A DNA stretch of 64,000 bases from Platanthera guangdongensis (GCA_039583875.1 CM077151.1:116578609-116642608); one strand, 5' to 3'. Positions 8,941 to 21,200 are shown, numbered from the stretch's first letter. The notes: a model not told the origin generated them from the letters alone. Made by a program: numbers and translations.

Positions 8941-11900
8941 GTATGACTTCCGCTTCAAATGTTCACGTTATAGAGATAAACCTTTCTGCTCCTTCATCTT
9001 GGGTATTGGATACTGGATGTGGTTCTCACATTTGTACGAATGTGCAGGAACTGGGAAGGAGAAGATTGCTGGGTAAAGGGGAGGTGGACCTCCGCGTCGG
9101 CAATGGAGCAAGAGTTGCTGCTGTAGCCGTAGGGGTTTACCGTCTTTCTTTGCCCAGTGGGCTTGTAATAGAACTAGATAATTGTTATTTTGTTCCGGCC
9201 ATAACTAGAAACATTATATCTATTTCATGTTTGGACATGATTGGATTTTCTTTTATAATTAAGAACAACTGTTGTTCTATATTTAAGAATGATGTTTGTT
9301 ATGTTGTAGCCCAATTGTTTAATGGTCTTTATGTTTTGAACTTGGACCATCTGATCTGTAATGTAGAAAATAATAAAAGACTAAGAACAAATGACTCGAA
9401 CCCTACATTTCTCTGGCATTGTCGTTTGGGCCATATCAACGAGAAGCGCATATCCAAGCTCCATAGAGATGGACTTTTGGACTCATTTGATTATGAATCA
9501 TTTGAGCGATGCGAATCTTGTTTGTTAGGCAAGATTACTAAAGCTCCTTTCACTGGTTATACTGAGAGGGCTGAGGATCTCTTGGGTGTTGTACATAGTG
9601 ATGTATGTTGACCCATGAGTTCTATGGCTAGAGGTGGGTATTTCTACTTTGTTACATTTACTGATGATTTCAGTAGATACGGATATGTGTATCTTATGAA
9701 GTGCAAATCCGAGACCTTTGAAAAGTTCAAAGAGTTCAAGAATGAAGTAGAAAACCAGTTGGGTAAAAGGGTTAAAGCACTCCGATCTGATCGAGGTGGC
9801 GAATACCTGAGTCATGAGTTCCATGATCATCTGAAAGAGTGGTATTGTATCACAGCTCACTCCACCTAGAACGCCACAACATAATAGTGTGTCTGACAGG
9901 AGAAATCGTACTCTGTTAGACATGGTACGTTCGATGATGAGTAATGGAGACTTGTCTGTTTCCTTTTGGAGTTTTGCTTTAGAGACTGCTGCAATGACAT
10001 TGAATCGTGCTCCAATGAAAACAGTTCTGAAGACACCATATGAGATATGGACTGGGAAGCGTCGTAGTATGTCGTTCATTAAAATTTGGGGCTGTGAGGC
10101 ATACGTGAGACGTCAAATGCCTGACAAGCTGGAACCCAAGTCGGATAAATGTTATCTGGTGGGATATCCTAAGGAAACGAAAGGGTATTACTTTTACCTA
10201 CCGTTTGAGGGCAAAGTGTTTGTCGCAAGGACTGGTGTCTTCTTGGAGAAAGAGTTCTTATCAAGAAAGACTGAAAAGGTAGAGCTTGAAGAAGTTCAAG
10301 AACCTCATGTAGTGAATGAACCGGAATTGGATTCTGAGACAGGACTACAAGATGTTGTAGCTAGAGAACATGCTCAAGGAACACAAGTCCTACGTAGATC
10401 TGGTAGACCGAGGTTTGAGCCTGAGTGATATGGATTTCTCGTGTCTCAAATAGGTAATGTGTTGCTTATGGATCATGATGATGAACCAGCAACCTACCAA
10501 GAGGCTATGAATGGACCGGACTCCGACAAATGGCTTGAGGCTATGAAATCCGAAATGGACTCAATATATGCAAACCAAGTTTGGAACTTGGTGGAACCAC
10601 CTGAAGGGGTACGACCCATAGGGTGCAAGTGGGTCTTCAAGAAGAAGACCGACATGGATGGGAATGTACAGACATTCAAAGGGCGACTGGTGGCTAAGGG
10701 TTTTAAGCAAATTCATGGTATTGACTATGATGAGACCTTTTCCCCTGTTGCCATGGTAAAGTCCATAAGGATATTTCTTGCTGTTGCTGCGTATTATGAC
10801 TACGAGATCTGGCAGATGGATGTCAAAATGACTTTCCTTAATGGAAACCTCCTTGAGGAAGTGTATATGACACAACCCGAGGGTTTTGTATCCCCAGATG
10901 AAGCCACTAAAATATGCAAGCTGAATAAGTCCATCTATGGACTGAAACAGGCCTCTCGAAGTTGGAATCTTCGTTTTGATGAGAAAATCAAAGAGTTTGG
11001 TTTCATCAAGAATGAAGATGAGCCTTGTGTTTACAAGCGAATCAGTGGGAGCATTGTTGTCTTCCTGATATTGTATGTAGATGACATACTGTTGATTGGG
11101 AATGACATTCCTACCCTGAAAGTTGTTAAGAACAACCTAGGGAACTGCTTTTCAATGAAGGATTTGGGTGAAGCGACTTATATACTTGGTATTAAGATCT
11201 ATAGAGATAGATCGAAGAAGTTGTTGGGTTTGACCCAGAGTACGTACATCGAAAAGGTGTTGAAGCGGTTCAACATGCTTGAGTCCAAGAAAGGATTTTT
11301 GCCCATGTCTCATGGTGTGAATCTCTCTAAGGACCAGTGTCCAAAGTCTTGTGAAGATAAGGACCGCATGAAGTTGATTCCATATGCTTCGACAATTGGA
11401 TCAATCATGTATGCGATGTTATGTACTCGACCCGACGTCTCCTTTGCTTTGAGCATGACTAGCAGGTATCAGTCAGACCCCTGTGAGTGTCACTGGATTG
11501 CAGTCAAGAATGTCCTGAAGTACTTGAGAAGGACTAAGGATGTGTTCTTGGTGTATGGTGGAGAGGAAGAGCTCGTTGTAAGTGGTTACACGGATGCTAG
11601 CTTCCAAACTGATAGAGACGACTCCAAGTCTCAGTCAGGTTTTGTATTTTGCCTGAATGGAGGAGCTGTGAGCTGGAAGAGTTCCAAGCAAGAGACAGTT
11701 GTTGATTCTACAACAGAGGCCGAGTATATCGCCGCAGCTAATGCGGCGAAGGAGGCAGTATGGATTAGGAAATTCATCGGCGAGCTTGATGTAGTTTCTA
11801 GCATTGTTGGTCCCGTAGTTCTCTACTGTGATAACAATGGTGCAATTGCACAATCTAAGGAACCTAGATCCCATCAGCGCTCCAAGCACATACTTCGGCG

Positions 11901-12061
11901 GTTTCATCTTATTCGTGAGATTGTCGAATGAGGAGATGTGAACATTTGTAGAGTGCCGACTGATGAGAATATTGCAGATCCACTGACAAAGCCTCTCGCG
12001 TAGAGAAAGCATGATGGTCATACTAGATCGATGGGTATACGATACCTAAATGATCAACTCT
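8941..12061 (+). pseudogene. pol: Copia-1 pol: protease, integrase, RT, RNase H
   Basis: Protease motif WVLDTGCGSHICTN at about 9001-9042. The integrase zinc-binding part reads LWHCRLGHINEKRI. The core has FTDDFSRYGYVYLM and LRSDRGGEYLS. RT contains GCKWVFKKK, the QMDVKMTFLNG segment (Ala to Thr against the usual K-T-A-F or K-S-A-F) and catalytic YVDDILLIGND. RNase H contains SGYTDASFQTD and ends in ADPLTKPLA. Lesions: TGA at 9609 where Gly is usual, a frameshift near 9835-9845, TGA near 10426 in place of Arg, TGA near 11929 in place of Arg, and TAG at 12001 in place of Gln. Several are CGA-to-TGA or CAG-to-TAG changes, fitting deamination of methylated cytosine. The last readable stop is at 12059-12061. 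Inactive. Confidence 0.9.
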
Positions 12062-13031
12062 AGTGAGAATCTTGTGGATTGCATGTAACCATGTATTTTG
12101 TTGGCCATTTGTTCATATGATGAACAGTGTACCTAGTTTTTCTCTTACAATTAATGGCAAGTTCTTTTATTATGAGTTTTTCTATATGATAGTTAAATGT
12201 TAACATAATAGATACCCTTAGAATGTTCGCTTCCATGGGACATCAAGTACGTGACTTGAATGTGAGAGCCTATGATTTATTTGAAGCTTCATTCTTAAAA
12301 GGTCCCTGGTCGAGTATCATCATAGAAGCTAAGGGTGATGATGGTACATGAAGGCTAGCACGTGCGTTGACTGATGAACGGTTCTCACAGGTCATGATAT
12401 TGTGATATCAAGTCATCACGTGGGTACTTGTTAGTGAACAAGTTGTACTGGACAGACCCAACCTGAGACTACTCTGTGGATTGTCATCCAATCGTGTCAC
12501 GAGTAGGTCTCAATTGACAATGGTGTTGTGGTCTTTTGACCTGAAGTCACAACATTCATCAAGTGAGGAAGAGCATGCTTTGATGCCATGTAAAGTCTTC
12601 CTTGAGAAAGGTTGATGATAAGGGTGGTTATTGGGCATGTTATGAATCATTTGGGTGTTTGTGTGTGAGCAGATATGGGATTTGTCCTCCTGTATGACAG
12701 GAGTTGCATCCATGGGCCCCTTGATGGATCTGGACTGAGAAATGCATGGTCATGCTTGGTTGAGTCAATATGTGATATTTGACTCACCATTCTCTGGAAG
12801 TCCATCCTGGATCAAGAAACTTGGATTGAGCTATCACGAGGGTGACACGGTCCATGCCTCTAGTTCTTTCCGGATGTAAGGGACAAAGGGACAAAGACAA
12901 CGCTGATACATTGGTCATAAAGGCTTATGAGTTATAAACTCTTATTGCTTGGGGAGCAATGATGCATTGCTAGATGCCGCTCATTGTTTGTGAGGTTTCT
13001 GGTTTGATACTTTCAAGATCAAGTGGGAGAC
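12062..13031 (+). other. Copia-1 spacer between pol and 3' LTR, with polypurine tract
   Basis: No ORF worth calling. The last bases, AAGTGGGAGA at 13021-13030, form the polypurine tract. The spacer is about 970 bases, long for a copia element but of a kind seen in Angela-type elements. Confidence 0.6.
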
Positions 13032-13256
13032 TGTTGGAGTTACCATGGTGATTTAGAAGTGGTCAAACATGTAATATCACTGCCAACGCGATATGAGCCT
13101 GCAGGGTCGCACATAAGAGATGTGGAGAAGTTGGATGATTGACTGTGTTGTTAAAGGTTACCAATCACCGACCTGAATGGGGTTATGGGCAAAGTGTTGC
13201 CTTAAATGATCGTCAGGTTGGGCAAAGTGTTGCCTTAAAGGATTGGTAAGAATAGT

Positions 13257-13432
13257 CGACTGAGGGTCGACGATAGTCGACCGAAGGTCGACGATCGTCG
13301 ACCGCGGGTCGACGAGTATCGTCGACCGCGGGTCGACGATCGTCGACCGCGGGTCGACGAGTATCGTCGACCGCGGGTCGACGAGTATCGTCGACCGCAG
13401 ATCGATGATTATCGTCAACCCACGTTCGACGT
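13257..13432 (+). repeat. Tandem repeat in copia-1 LTR U3
   Basis: Units of 21-24 bases built around GTCGACCGCGGGTCGAC, separated by GAT or GAGTATC, about seven units, with decaying copies at the right edge. It includes TCGACGATCGTCGA at 13288-13301, the same 14-base palindrome seen in Tekay U3. Confidence 0.9.
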
Positions 13433-13447
13433 GAATCGTCGAGTATT

Positions 13448-13560
13448 GTACTCTGATTCTCGCCGACTGATTCTCGCCGATCCTAGGTGATTCTCGCCGA
13501 TCATAGGTGATTCTCGCCGATTTATTCTCATCGAATCTGCTAGGTGATTCTCGCCGATTC
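13448..13560 (+). repeat. Short repeats GATTCTCGCCGA in copia-1 LTR
   Basis: Five to six copies of GATTCTCGCCGA with spacers such as TCCTAGGT, directly downstream of the GTCGAC tract and about 70-170 bases upstream of the TATA box, so placed like an enhancer. Confidence 0.8.
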
Positions 13561-13624
13561 TGGAACCCTAATTTTCTGGGTGGTCTGCGGATAGCAATAT
13601 TCCTAAGTCTGTTTATGCCTTTGG

Positions 13625-13632
13625 TATAAATA
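13625..13632 (+). promoter_or_regulatory. TATA box of copia-1 LTR
   Basis: TATAAATA followed by GATACTTAGGGTTTTC, a typical plant LTR promoter context. Confidence 0.7.
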
Positions 13633-14146
13633 GATACTTAGGGTTTTCGGGAGTTATCTCTGATCGAATTGAATCCCGCTGATGGAAGTGTTCCGACGTT
13701 CTTCGTTCGTTCCGCCGATCCCGAATCTCGCCAACGGAAGTGTTCCGCCGCTGTGCTCGCTCCGTCGACCTCCTCCTCTCCAGCGATTGTCGCTGGTGTT
13801 GCTATCCCTGGCGCGGACCTAGCAGTTCGTGGAAAAGCAAGGTGTGGTCATTCTCCTTCCCGATTATCCGTGCGACGGAGAAGTCTGTGTTCTCCCGCTC
13901 GTGTGGATTTCTGCAGAGACGTGGACATCATTCCACGTAGAACTCGCCACCAGCAAAAACACGAAGCTTGGAGCATCTTCATTGAGTTGTGACTCAACGC
14001 CACCGAGGTAATTTTTGCCTAGTTGTATGTTAACTTCTTGATTCAACTACCATGGCCCGATCCCATCTCTTTTGGGTTTTTCTTGATGTTTTTATTCTTC
14101 CGCTGCGTGCACAAGTGTTGTGCCATCCTCATAGAGAAACCCAACA

Positions 14147-15106
14147 CCTCAAAACCGAGCAGCCCCCTTTCTCCCCTATCACGAGATCTGACGTTTCTCT
14201 CCTCTTGGAAACTGCGACTGAAGGCACACCTTCCGTAACTTGGGCGGCATCTCCTCCAGCGTGATCCGAGGAAGGCAACATGCTTCCCTCCAACCGGCGT
14301 GGTTCCGGTGGAATCGGAAAGGAACGATCCCTCATACTCGTTGACATCCGAGCGGGGTAACAGACATTCATCCACTAGTTATTGTAATTTCCCTCTGGAT
14401 AGATCTTGTGGCATATGTGTGTTGCGTGGCTTTCTAAACGCTTGATTTTCGTGGTTAATTTCTTCATAGATCTTGTTGGCATTTTCCTTTTTCCATTTAA
14501 GTTTGTGAGGCGTGGCGGCCTTCATTTTATTTTGTTGGGAGAGAACCACCCTTATCCGAATTTTTGCATTTCGGTGGATTCTCTTTTGGTACAACATCGC
14601 TCGACCGAACCGTATGGGTTTCTTTCGCTTGTGAGGATCTTGTCCTATCGCCTTGGTATTAACTTGAAGGGCTTTGCGAACCCTCCATAGTCTATATATA
14701 ATGAATGTCCTGGTCTTAATGTTGTTGTGTTAGGTTATGATATTAGTATATGTGAATGCTTGTGCAGGTTTGGATGGGAATTTCCCACTTGTGAGATTGC
14801 GATATTTTAGACGAAACTCTGCCGAAATTTTGAGTTTTGCACGCACACCACGTGTTCGCTTAAATTCCCCATAGGAATCCCTTTGACATTTTGTGCCTTA
14901 ATCCCATTCTTAGGAGTGTGCCACATCATGTACCCAAGATTGGGGAACCACTATAAATTTATTGTGTCGTTTGTAAATGATCTTGAAAGCTGATCTAATC
15001 TAATCAACAAACAAGTAATCTAGTAAACAAACTAGAAAACTTAAACAGAGACAAACACTTGTTCACCCCACCCCCCACCTCTAGGTGTAAAGTTAGCCTT
15101 GAAAAT
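14147..15106. other. Unassigned stretch, probably old retroelement debris
   Basis: No convincing coding sequence on either strand. A phrase near 14808-14840 (ACGAAACTCTGCCGAAATTT) resembles the ends of some plant gypsy LTRs, which suggests an old LTR piece. The right edge merges into the integrase remnant of copia-2 without a visible boundary. Confidence 0.4.
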
Positions 15107-16876
15107 AAGACTTTCAGTTTACTTGGGTGTTCTTTCTGAAACACAAGACAGACACCATTGATGCTTTCACGAAATTTGTTCAGCAAATTCAGAATGAATT
15201 GAACTATTCAGTGGTCAAAATCAGAAGTGATCATGAAACTGAATTTGAGCCTGGTGCCATGATAAAATTCTGTGGATGTCAAGTATCTTTCATGATTTTG
15301 CCTCCCCGCGCACCCCACAATAAATTGGAGTTGCAAAGAGAAGGAATAGAACCCTAATTGAAGCATGAACAACTGTGTTGAACGATGCTTCACTTCTGAA
15401 GTACTTCTGGGATGAAGTAGTCAACACAGCGTGTTACGTGCAAAATCATGCATTAATCAACAAAAGCCATCGTATGATCCCCTATGAACATTTGAAGGGC
15501 AGAAAACTGACTGTGTGCTAGTTTAGGATCTTTGGCAGCAAGAGCTTCATACTTAACAATGAGAAGTATTATCGCATAAAGTTTAGTGAAAATATTTTGA
15601 AGGTATTATGTAGGCTATAGTAGTCATAGTAAGGCATATAAGATTTTTAACAAGAAAAATCTGGTGGTAGAAGAGTCAATAAATGTTATATTTGATGAAA
15701 CTAGCATGCTCCATAGTAGCTCGTCTAGAGTTATTGGTGCAGATGCAGGTACCAGGTTCGAGGACTTAGCTTGGATGAAGCTGTCACGGAAAAAGCTTCA
15801 ATTTCAATCAAGATCATCGATCCAGGCTTGGTGGATGAAGAACCGCTGGAGGATTATTGCCCCAACCTATAGAGGTTGCACCAGATGTTGTGGGGCCTAC
15901 TGAAGGAAGAGCAAGGAATCTAGGGTTCAGATACCTAAGAGATCACCCAGCTGATCAGATCATTGGAGAGCCAGGCGACAGTGTTATAACCAGAAAAGGT
16001 ACAGCTAATGAGGTTATGCTTATAAGTTTTTTGTCACAGGTTGAGCTAAAGAAATTCAAAGAGGCAAACAAGGATGGATCTTGGATTTTGGCAATGCAAG
16101 AGGAGCTCAATCAATTTGAATGTTATAAAGACTGGAAGCTAGTGCACAAGCCAAAGATTCAGAATGTGATAGGCACCAAGGGGATATTCAAAAACAAGCT
16201 GGACAAAAACATATTAATTATCAATTATAAAGCTACGCTTGTAACTCAAGGATACATAAAAGAAGTGGGGATCGACTTTGACCAGACCTTTGCTTCAGTG
16301 GCCAAGCTCGAGGCGATTAGTTTGTTTCTTACATGTGCTCCCCTCAAAGGCTTCATCGCCTACCAAATGGACGTGAAGTCATCATTCCTCAACGGGAATT
16401 TGAAAGAGTAAGTATACATAACGCAACCCCAAAGTTTTGCAAACTCTATATTCCCTAATTACGTTTACTTTTTGAATAAAGTGCAATACGGCTTAAAGCA
16501 AGCTCCCCGAGCTTGGTATGAGACGTTGTCTAGCTTTCTTCTTGAGATTAAATTCACAAGAGGAAAGATAGGCAAGAGATTATTTCTTAGGGAAGTTAAA
16601 AGCAAGATTCTGCTAATGCAAATTTGTGTCGACGACATCATATTTGGCTCTACGGAAGACATCTTTTGCAAAAGGTTTTCTTAACTTATACAAGAGAAGT
16701 TTGAAATGAGCAGTATGGTAGAGCCGAATTATTTCTTAGGACTTCAGGTGAAACAATCTGAAGATGGAATTTTCATCTCTTAGGCAAAGTTCACCAAAGA
16801 GCTTCTTAAGAAATTCGGAATGGAGAGCGCATCCTCTATGAGGACTCCAATGAGTTCAACTATGTCTCTAGACAAT
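15107..16876 (+). pseudogene. pol: Copia-2 (SIRE-like) integrase and RT remnant, left part
   Basis: Begins inside the integrase core (FTWVFFLKHK, then VVKIRSDHETEFE; the Gly usually after His is Glu). It passes through very decayed integrase sequence with many stops (15300-15700) and then [47 protein letters not shown] and VDDIIFGSTED, the catalytic box with Tyr replaced by Cys. It breaks after MRTPMSSTMSLDN at the ACAAT duplication (16872-16876), where the solo Tekay LTR is inserted, and resumes at 30563. At least eight frame breaks or stops make this one of the oldest elements in the window. Confidence 0.85.
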
Positions 16877-18962
16877 TGTAACGCCGCGAAACTCAAAAGA
16901 GCGACGGGAGGCATTTTGGGCCAAATTTGGAATATGTCAGGGGGCACACGGCCTCGGACACGGGCGTATCCCAGGGCGTGTCGTGTTTGGGTCGACGATT
17001 TGGCCGAGAGGTCGACGAATTTTGCAGTCGACGATCGTCGAACAACGAACACGGCTTGAGACACTGGCGTGTCTCAGGGCATGTCGAGCGGAACACGACC
17101 TAGGATACAGGCGTGTCCAAGGCCGTGTCGGGTGGTCGACGAACTGTGATCGACGAAGTGTCGAGACTGTGAACACGGCCTGGAGCCCAGGCGTGTTTGG
17201 GTATGACACGGGCATGTCAAATAGGACACGGGTGTGTCCAAGACCTGTATGAGTCTCGGGTTGGTGTTGGTCCTATGTTGATGGAGGAACATGCCCGGGA
17301 ACACAGACGTGTACTGGCTGACACGGGCGTGTCAGGTCAAACACGGGAGTGTCGGGTGCCCGTGTGTTTTTTGAGACGCGTCAATTTTGACGGCGAATGG
17401 GGGACACGGCCCTGGACAGGGGCGTGTCGCAGGCCGTGTTCGGCCCAGGTTTTACATTTCAGCTTCAGATCGTGGCCGTTCGTTTCCTTATTTTGGGATC
17501 CGGCGGCTGGGGGTTGTTCCTACTTGGATATACCATGGATTGAGCCTTTGAAACCCTCATTTTACTTGAGTGGTTCTCTTTCTAAGTCTAGAGAGAGGGG
17601 AGAGCAAAGGAGGAAGAAGAAGCCTAGATCCAGTCACCAGCGGAGCTTCGGAGCTCCAAATCGCGAACCGACTTCGGATCTACGGAGGCAAGGAGAGTGA
17701 GGTGCTTTTCATCTGTGTACATTTTCATGGCGCCAAGGAAAAATGCTATGGTAATGATTCTCTACTTGAGCATGTGAAGCTCTTCTTTTCCCTTGCATAG
17801 GAAGCCCGCTATTGCGAGTTTGCGGTGAGTTAAGGCGTTCCTTCGGGTAGACATGAATAGTCCCTGTTGTGTACATGTAGAGTACGCAATCGAGAACGGA
17901 TATAGGCATGATGTGTGAAGCCTACCTGGATAAGTTGGTCTGGATCGGTGATGTTGCATTGCATGAATGGCTGGAGAAGGCTCCGCGCGAATGTTTGTTT
18001 TTCGGATTTTCTATGCGGTAGATTGCAACAGGGAGCCTTTTGGATTAACTCCAAGGTGCACCCGAAAAACTAGGCAGATGCATGATTCTGCCAACATGGT
18101 GGACTGGGAGCCAACCTGAACATAACTGGGTTATGTGATATGTGTAGGAGATACGGGACTCAGGGAAGCTTGACCCGCGCAGACGACTTAATTGATGTTG
18201 CAGTGTGAGCAACGGGTTAGGCGAAACCGTGCTCGATCTATGTGGTTCGGTTAGAGATACCTAAGGTACGTGGTACTCGCCGTTGGCATAGATGGAGGGT
18301 CTTAGGCATTGGCCAGAAAGACCATATGATCATGAGATATTGCCGTCCTGGGGGCGGTGGTGAGTCAGCGGACTTGGACCGTGTTCACCGAGAATGTGCC
18401 CTGACAGCACAGGGTGTGTGGTCATGCGTGCCTATGCCTGTGTTGATGTGTTGTTACACTATACTGCTGTTTATGCTAACAAAGTGCAGGTAAGGAGCAT
18501 CGCCGCCCCGGGTTGGGGGCGGGATCGTTATAATTTGGTCAACACAGCTGACCGTTGCCTTTGTTTGACACCATGCGGTGGATTGTTGCTTGCATGTGCT
18601 GCGAAGCCGAGTGCTAAATAGCAGTCTAAAGCCCAAGTTGTTGAGCCGGCCCTCGAAGGCCTTATTTGAGTGTTTACTTGTTTTACTCATGTATGATCGG
18701 CCTGCGTGCCGAGGTTTGGAAAACATTTTATGTTGGAGCAAAATATTATAAGGCATTAAGGCCAGTACTTGTGTATTTGTACGATCATTTTTGTTAGCTT
18801 TATAGTGGACATTCATGCTGGCAGCTGGGTTCTTTTATTTGCAACTATTAAAATTGCTTCCGCTAGAATGACTCTATGTAGGACGTTGTACATTGGTTGG
18901 ATGGTTTCCATTGAGTAACCGCCAGGTCTGTCTGTGGTATATGGCGTCGGGCCCCAGCCGGA
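16877..18962 (+). repeat. Solo Tekay LTR, left part
   Basis: Starts TGTAACGCCGC after ACAAT (16872-16876) and runs to CCGGA (18958-18962), where the Athila-type element is inserted. The remaining 40 bases lie at 30518-30557 and are followed by the second ACAAT (30558-30562). With one LTR and matching duplications, this is a solo LTR left by LTR-LTR recombination, about 2126 bases. It keeps the U3 palindromes, the TATA-like GATATACC near 17528 and a gag exon 1 equivalent at 17727-17750 with donor GTAATG. Confidence 0.92.
17727..17750 (+). other. Relict gag exon 1 in the solo LTR
   Basis: Eight codons M-A-P-R-K-N-A-M, followed by GTAATG. No gag body remains, so this cannot be expressed as Gag. 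It is useful because it shows the exon and donor are a fixed part of the LTR in a diverged subfamily. Confidence 0.6.
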
Positions 18963-19129
18963 TGATAATACGGTTTGCAGTCAATTTTATTAGGAAATTT
19001 TCGGGGTTTTAAAGCAAATCATGTCCTGTAAAGTACTTGTTTTGATTCCCCTTTGTATATATTTTTGTTGCTAATGCATTTTTTCTGCTTTTTGCAGGGT
19101 TTTCACGGCTTTCAGCCGAATTTTGCTGT

Positions 19130-19625
19130 GACACGCCCCATGGTCACGCCCTACCCGGGCGTGTACCTAGGGCGTGTAACCCAGAGGAATGAAGCAATTG
19201 GTCTGAAACTGCATTCCGTGGAAACTTAGTGTACATGCCCTCGGTCACGCCCATGTCACACCCGACACGGGCGTGTACTAGTGGCGTGTCCCCAGGTTCT
19301 GAGGAATCGCCGCAACGCGCTCGTTTTTCCCGCTCCACCGTCGCACCGAAAGTGTCACGCCCCAGGGTCACGCCTGACCCGGGCGTGACATATGGGCGTG
19401 TACTTCAGCAATTCCGCCCATCACCTCCAGCATTCAATTTCCGCTCAATAAAGTCACGCCGCAAACAACACGCCCCAGGTACACGCCCTATCAGGGCGTG
19501 ACTTGTGGGCGTGTACCGCAACAACTTCGTCAGAATTAAATTCCAGCCCGAAAAAGTCGCGCCGAATGTGTCACGCCCCATGGTCACGCCCGACCAGGGC
19601 GTGACAGGGGGGCGTGACCCGACCC
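19130..19625 (+). repeat. GC-rich palindrome cluster in Athila U3
   Basis: Six to seven blocks of the form CACGCCC..GGGCGTG. One contains ACACGGGCGTGT at 19265-19276, identical to the core word of the Tekay U3 array. The cluster ends ten bases before the TATA box. The same cluster recurs in the 3' LTR at 28885-29380. Confidence 0.85.
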
Positions 19626-19634
19626 GAAAAATTC

Positions 19635-19642
19635 TATAAATA
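19635..19642 (+). promoter_or_regulatory. TATA box of the Athila-type LTR
   Basis: TATAAATA followed by GAGCCCAACTC. It is repeated at 29390-29397 in the 3' LTR. Confidence 0.75.
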
Positions 19643-20764
19643 GAGCCCAACTCTAAGGGTTCAGGGACACCTTTTGCTTTGAGAGGGGAGGTTCTGTCCT
19701 TTGTATTTCTGAACTTTTTAAGCATGTATTTTCATTTTTAGTTCGTAGCTCTAGCTTTATGCTTTCCCTGTATTAGTTCCTAGCTTCGTTCTGTAGTATA
19801 ATGTTAATGATAGCGTAGTTTACCTTTCCATGCACTTGTAATCTCTGGTTTTCACGCTGTAAGATCTCTGTTTCCATTAATAAAAGGTGTTGTTTTCTTT
19901 TTCGTTTCTGCTCTGTTTTCATTATTCTTCTTCTACTTATCCCCCCTCTTCCACCTCACCATGATTAACTAATCCTCCATGTACTCGATCTTAAGGATCC
20001 GAGGTTCGAGTGATTAGGTTATGATGCTTTGAATCTTACCTTTTCTTTTTAGGGTTTAGCTTTGAATTACTCTTGATTTATCACGGGATGCAGGTATATC
20101 ATCGATATATACTCTCCACCTTTGCTTTCATTCTGGGCTAGCCGAGAGGCCGAAAGTTTGAAATGAGCACTCAAGAGTAAAGGGAGTTGTTTGCACCCCT
20201 CGAGAGAGGCAGACGTTCAAATCTCCCGGATTGGAGTAAAATCCAATAGCGGGGTTCCCCGCGTAAAGCGAGTTTTAGGCCTCCGATTTAGGCGAGAGTC
20301 GGTCGGACCTTCCTAAACTCAGTTAGGCACGACCTTCGAGAGAAGCGTGTCAATATTCATGGAACCTCCACGGTAAAGGACCTTTAACCTAATTAGCTTA
20401 GGTTTATTTATCGTATTTTTCTAACCTCTCTTGCCGAGGTGATTTCTGATCGAGTGCATTTTCCCCTTCATCGTTACTAAGCTTAAGTTAATCGGTCTTT
20501 TAGCTCTCTTTAACTTTTCATGCAAGTAGCTCTCTTTCATTGCAAGTAGTTCTCTTCCTTTAGCACGTTTAGCTTTCTTCTAAAAAACTTAATTTTTCCG
20601 TCGATAAAATAATAGATTTCGTGTGAGTAAGCTTACTCAACTGTTCCCGGATTTCAATACGACACTTGTGTCCCCTAGCTGCATTTCGATAGGTATACTT
20701 GCCTTGTTGAATTGTTAGTTTGGTTATTTTCTCCTTGCAGATATCTAAGATACAATCAAGTTTT

Positions 20765-20782
20765 TGGCGCCGTTGCCGGGGA
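20765..20782 (+). other. Primer-binding site of the Athila-type element
   Basis: TGGCGCCGTTGCCGGGGA, six bases after the LTR end, is the characteristic Athila/Tat primer site and unlike the tRNA-Met type of the Tekay elements. Confidence 0.9.
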
Positions 20783-20861
20783 GGCAACGCTCGTTGATAA
20801 ATTGAAAACGCGAATATATTAATTTTATCACTTCTCTTTCTCAGCTTCCTTCTTAAATTTT

Positions 20862-21200
20862 GTCCGCCTACTCACTTGAGTTAAATGGCTGGATTTTGTT
20901 AAGTGTGCGTATTTTATTTTTCCGCCTACTCACTTGCGTTAATTGGCTGGATTTTCTTCAAGCAAGTGTGCGTATTTTATTTTTTTCCGCCTACTCACTT
21001 GAGTTAATTGGCAGGCTTTATTTCAAGCAAGTGTGCGTATTTTATTTTTCCGCCTACTCACTTGAGTTAATTGGCAGGCTTTATTTCAGTAGAGTGTGTT
21101 TACTTTCTGTAGAGTGGGTGTGTTTTAATTTTCTGTCGAGTGCGTGAGTGTAGCTTTTACTTTCCGCCTACTCACTCGGAGTTAAATGGCTGGATTTTAA
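20862..21200 (+). repeat. Tandem repeat, unit about 64 bases, in the Athila leader
   Basis: Units start CCGCCTACTCACTTG and include a TTAATTGGC stretch, the variable word CTGGATTTT or AGGCTTTA, and GTGTGCGTATTTTATTTT. About four full units and one partial or degenerate unit lie between the primer site and gag. They could be part of the packaging or translation-control region; no function is shown. Confidence 0.85.

Larger units (their letters stand above)
8941..14146 (+). mobile_element. Angela/BARE-like Ty1/copia element (copia-1), 5' end lost
   Basis: Pol fragments in copia order (protease, integrase, RT, RNase H), then a spacer, a polypurine tract and one LTR. The 5' part was displaced leftward by insertion of Tekay A. 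Assignment to copia follows from integrase preceding RT; resemblance to Angela/BARE is by motif wording and is tentative. The target duplication cannot be checked. Confidence 0.85.
13032..14146 (+). repeat. 3' LTR of copia-1, about 1115 bases
   Basis: Starts TGTTGG directly after the polypurine tract. The most likely end is CCAACA at 14141-14146, the exact inverse of the start. There is no second LTR in the window to confirm the end; an end near 14111 is possible. It contains a TATA box at 13625-13632 and two CpG-rich repeat tracts upstream of it. A 107-codon open frame at 13669-13992 lies in the leader and is not supported as a gene. Confidence 0.7.
18963..20758 (+). repeat. 5' LTR of the Athila-type element
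   Basis: TGATAATACGG to AGATACAATCA. U3 carries a palindrome cluster (19130-19625), TATAAATA at 19635-19642, and AATAAA at 19879-19884 as a likely polyadenylation signal, so R is about 240 bases and the rest is U5. Confidence 0.95.

Noticed and set aside
13669..13992. 107-codon gene downstream of a TATA box
   Set aside because: It sits in the R/U5 part of the copia-1 LTR and reads as no known protein.
14043..14690. Host gene fragment on either strand
   Set aside because: Open frames of 70-110 codons overlap on both strands without recognisable motifs; a chance explanation is enough.
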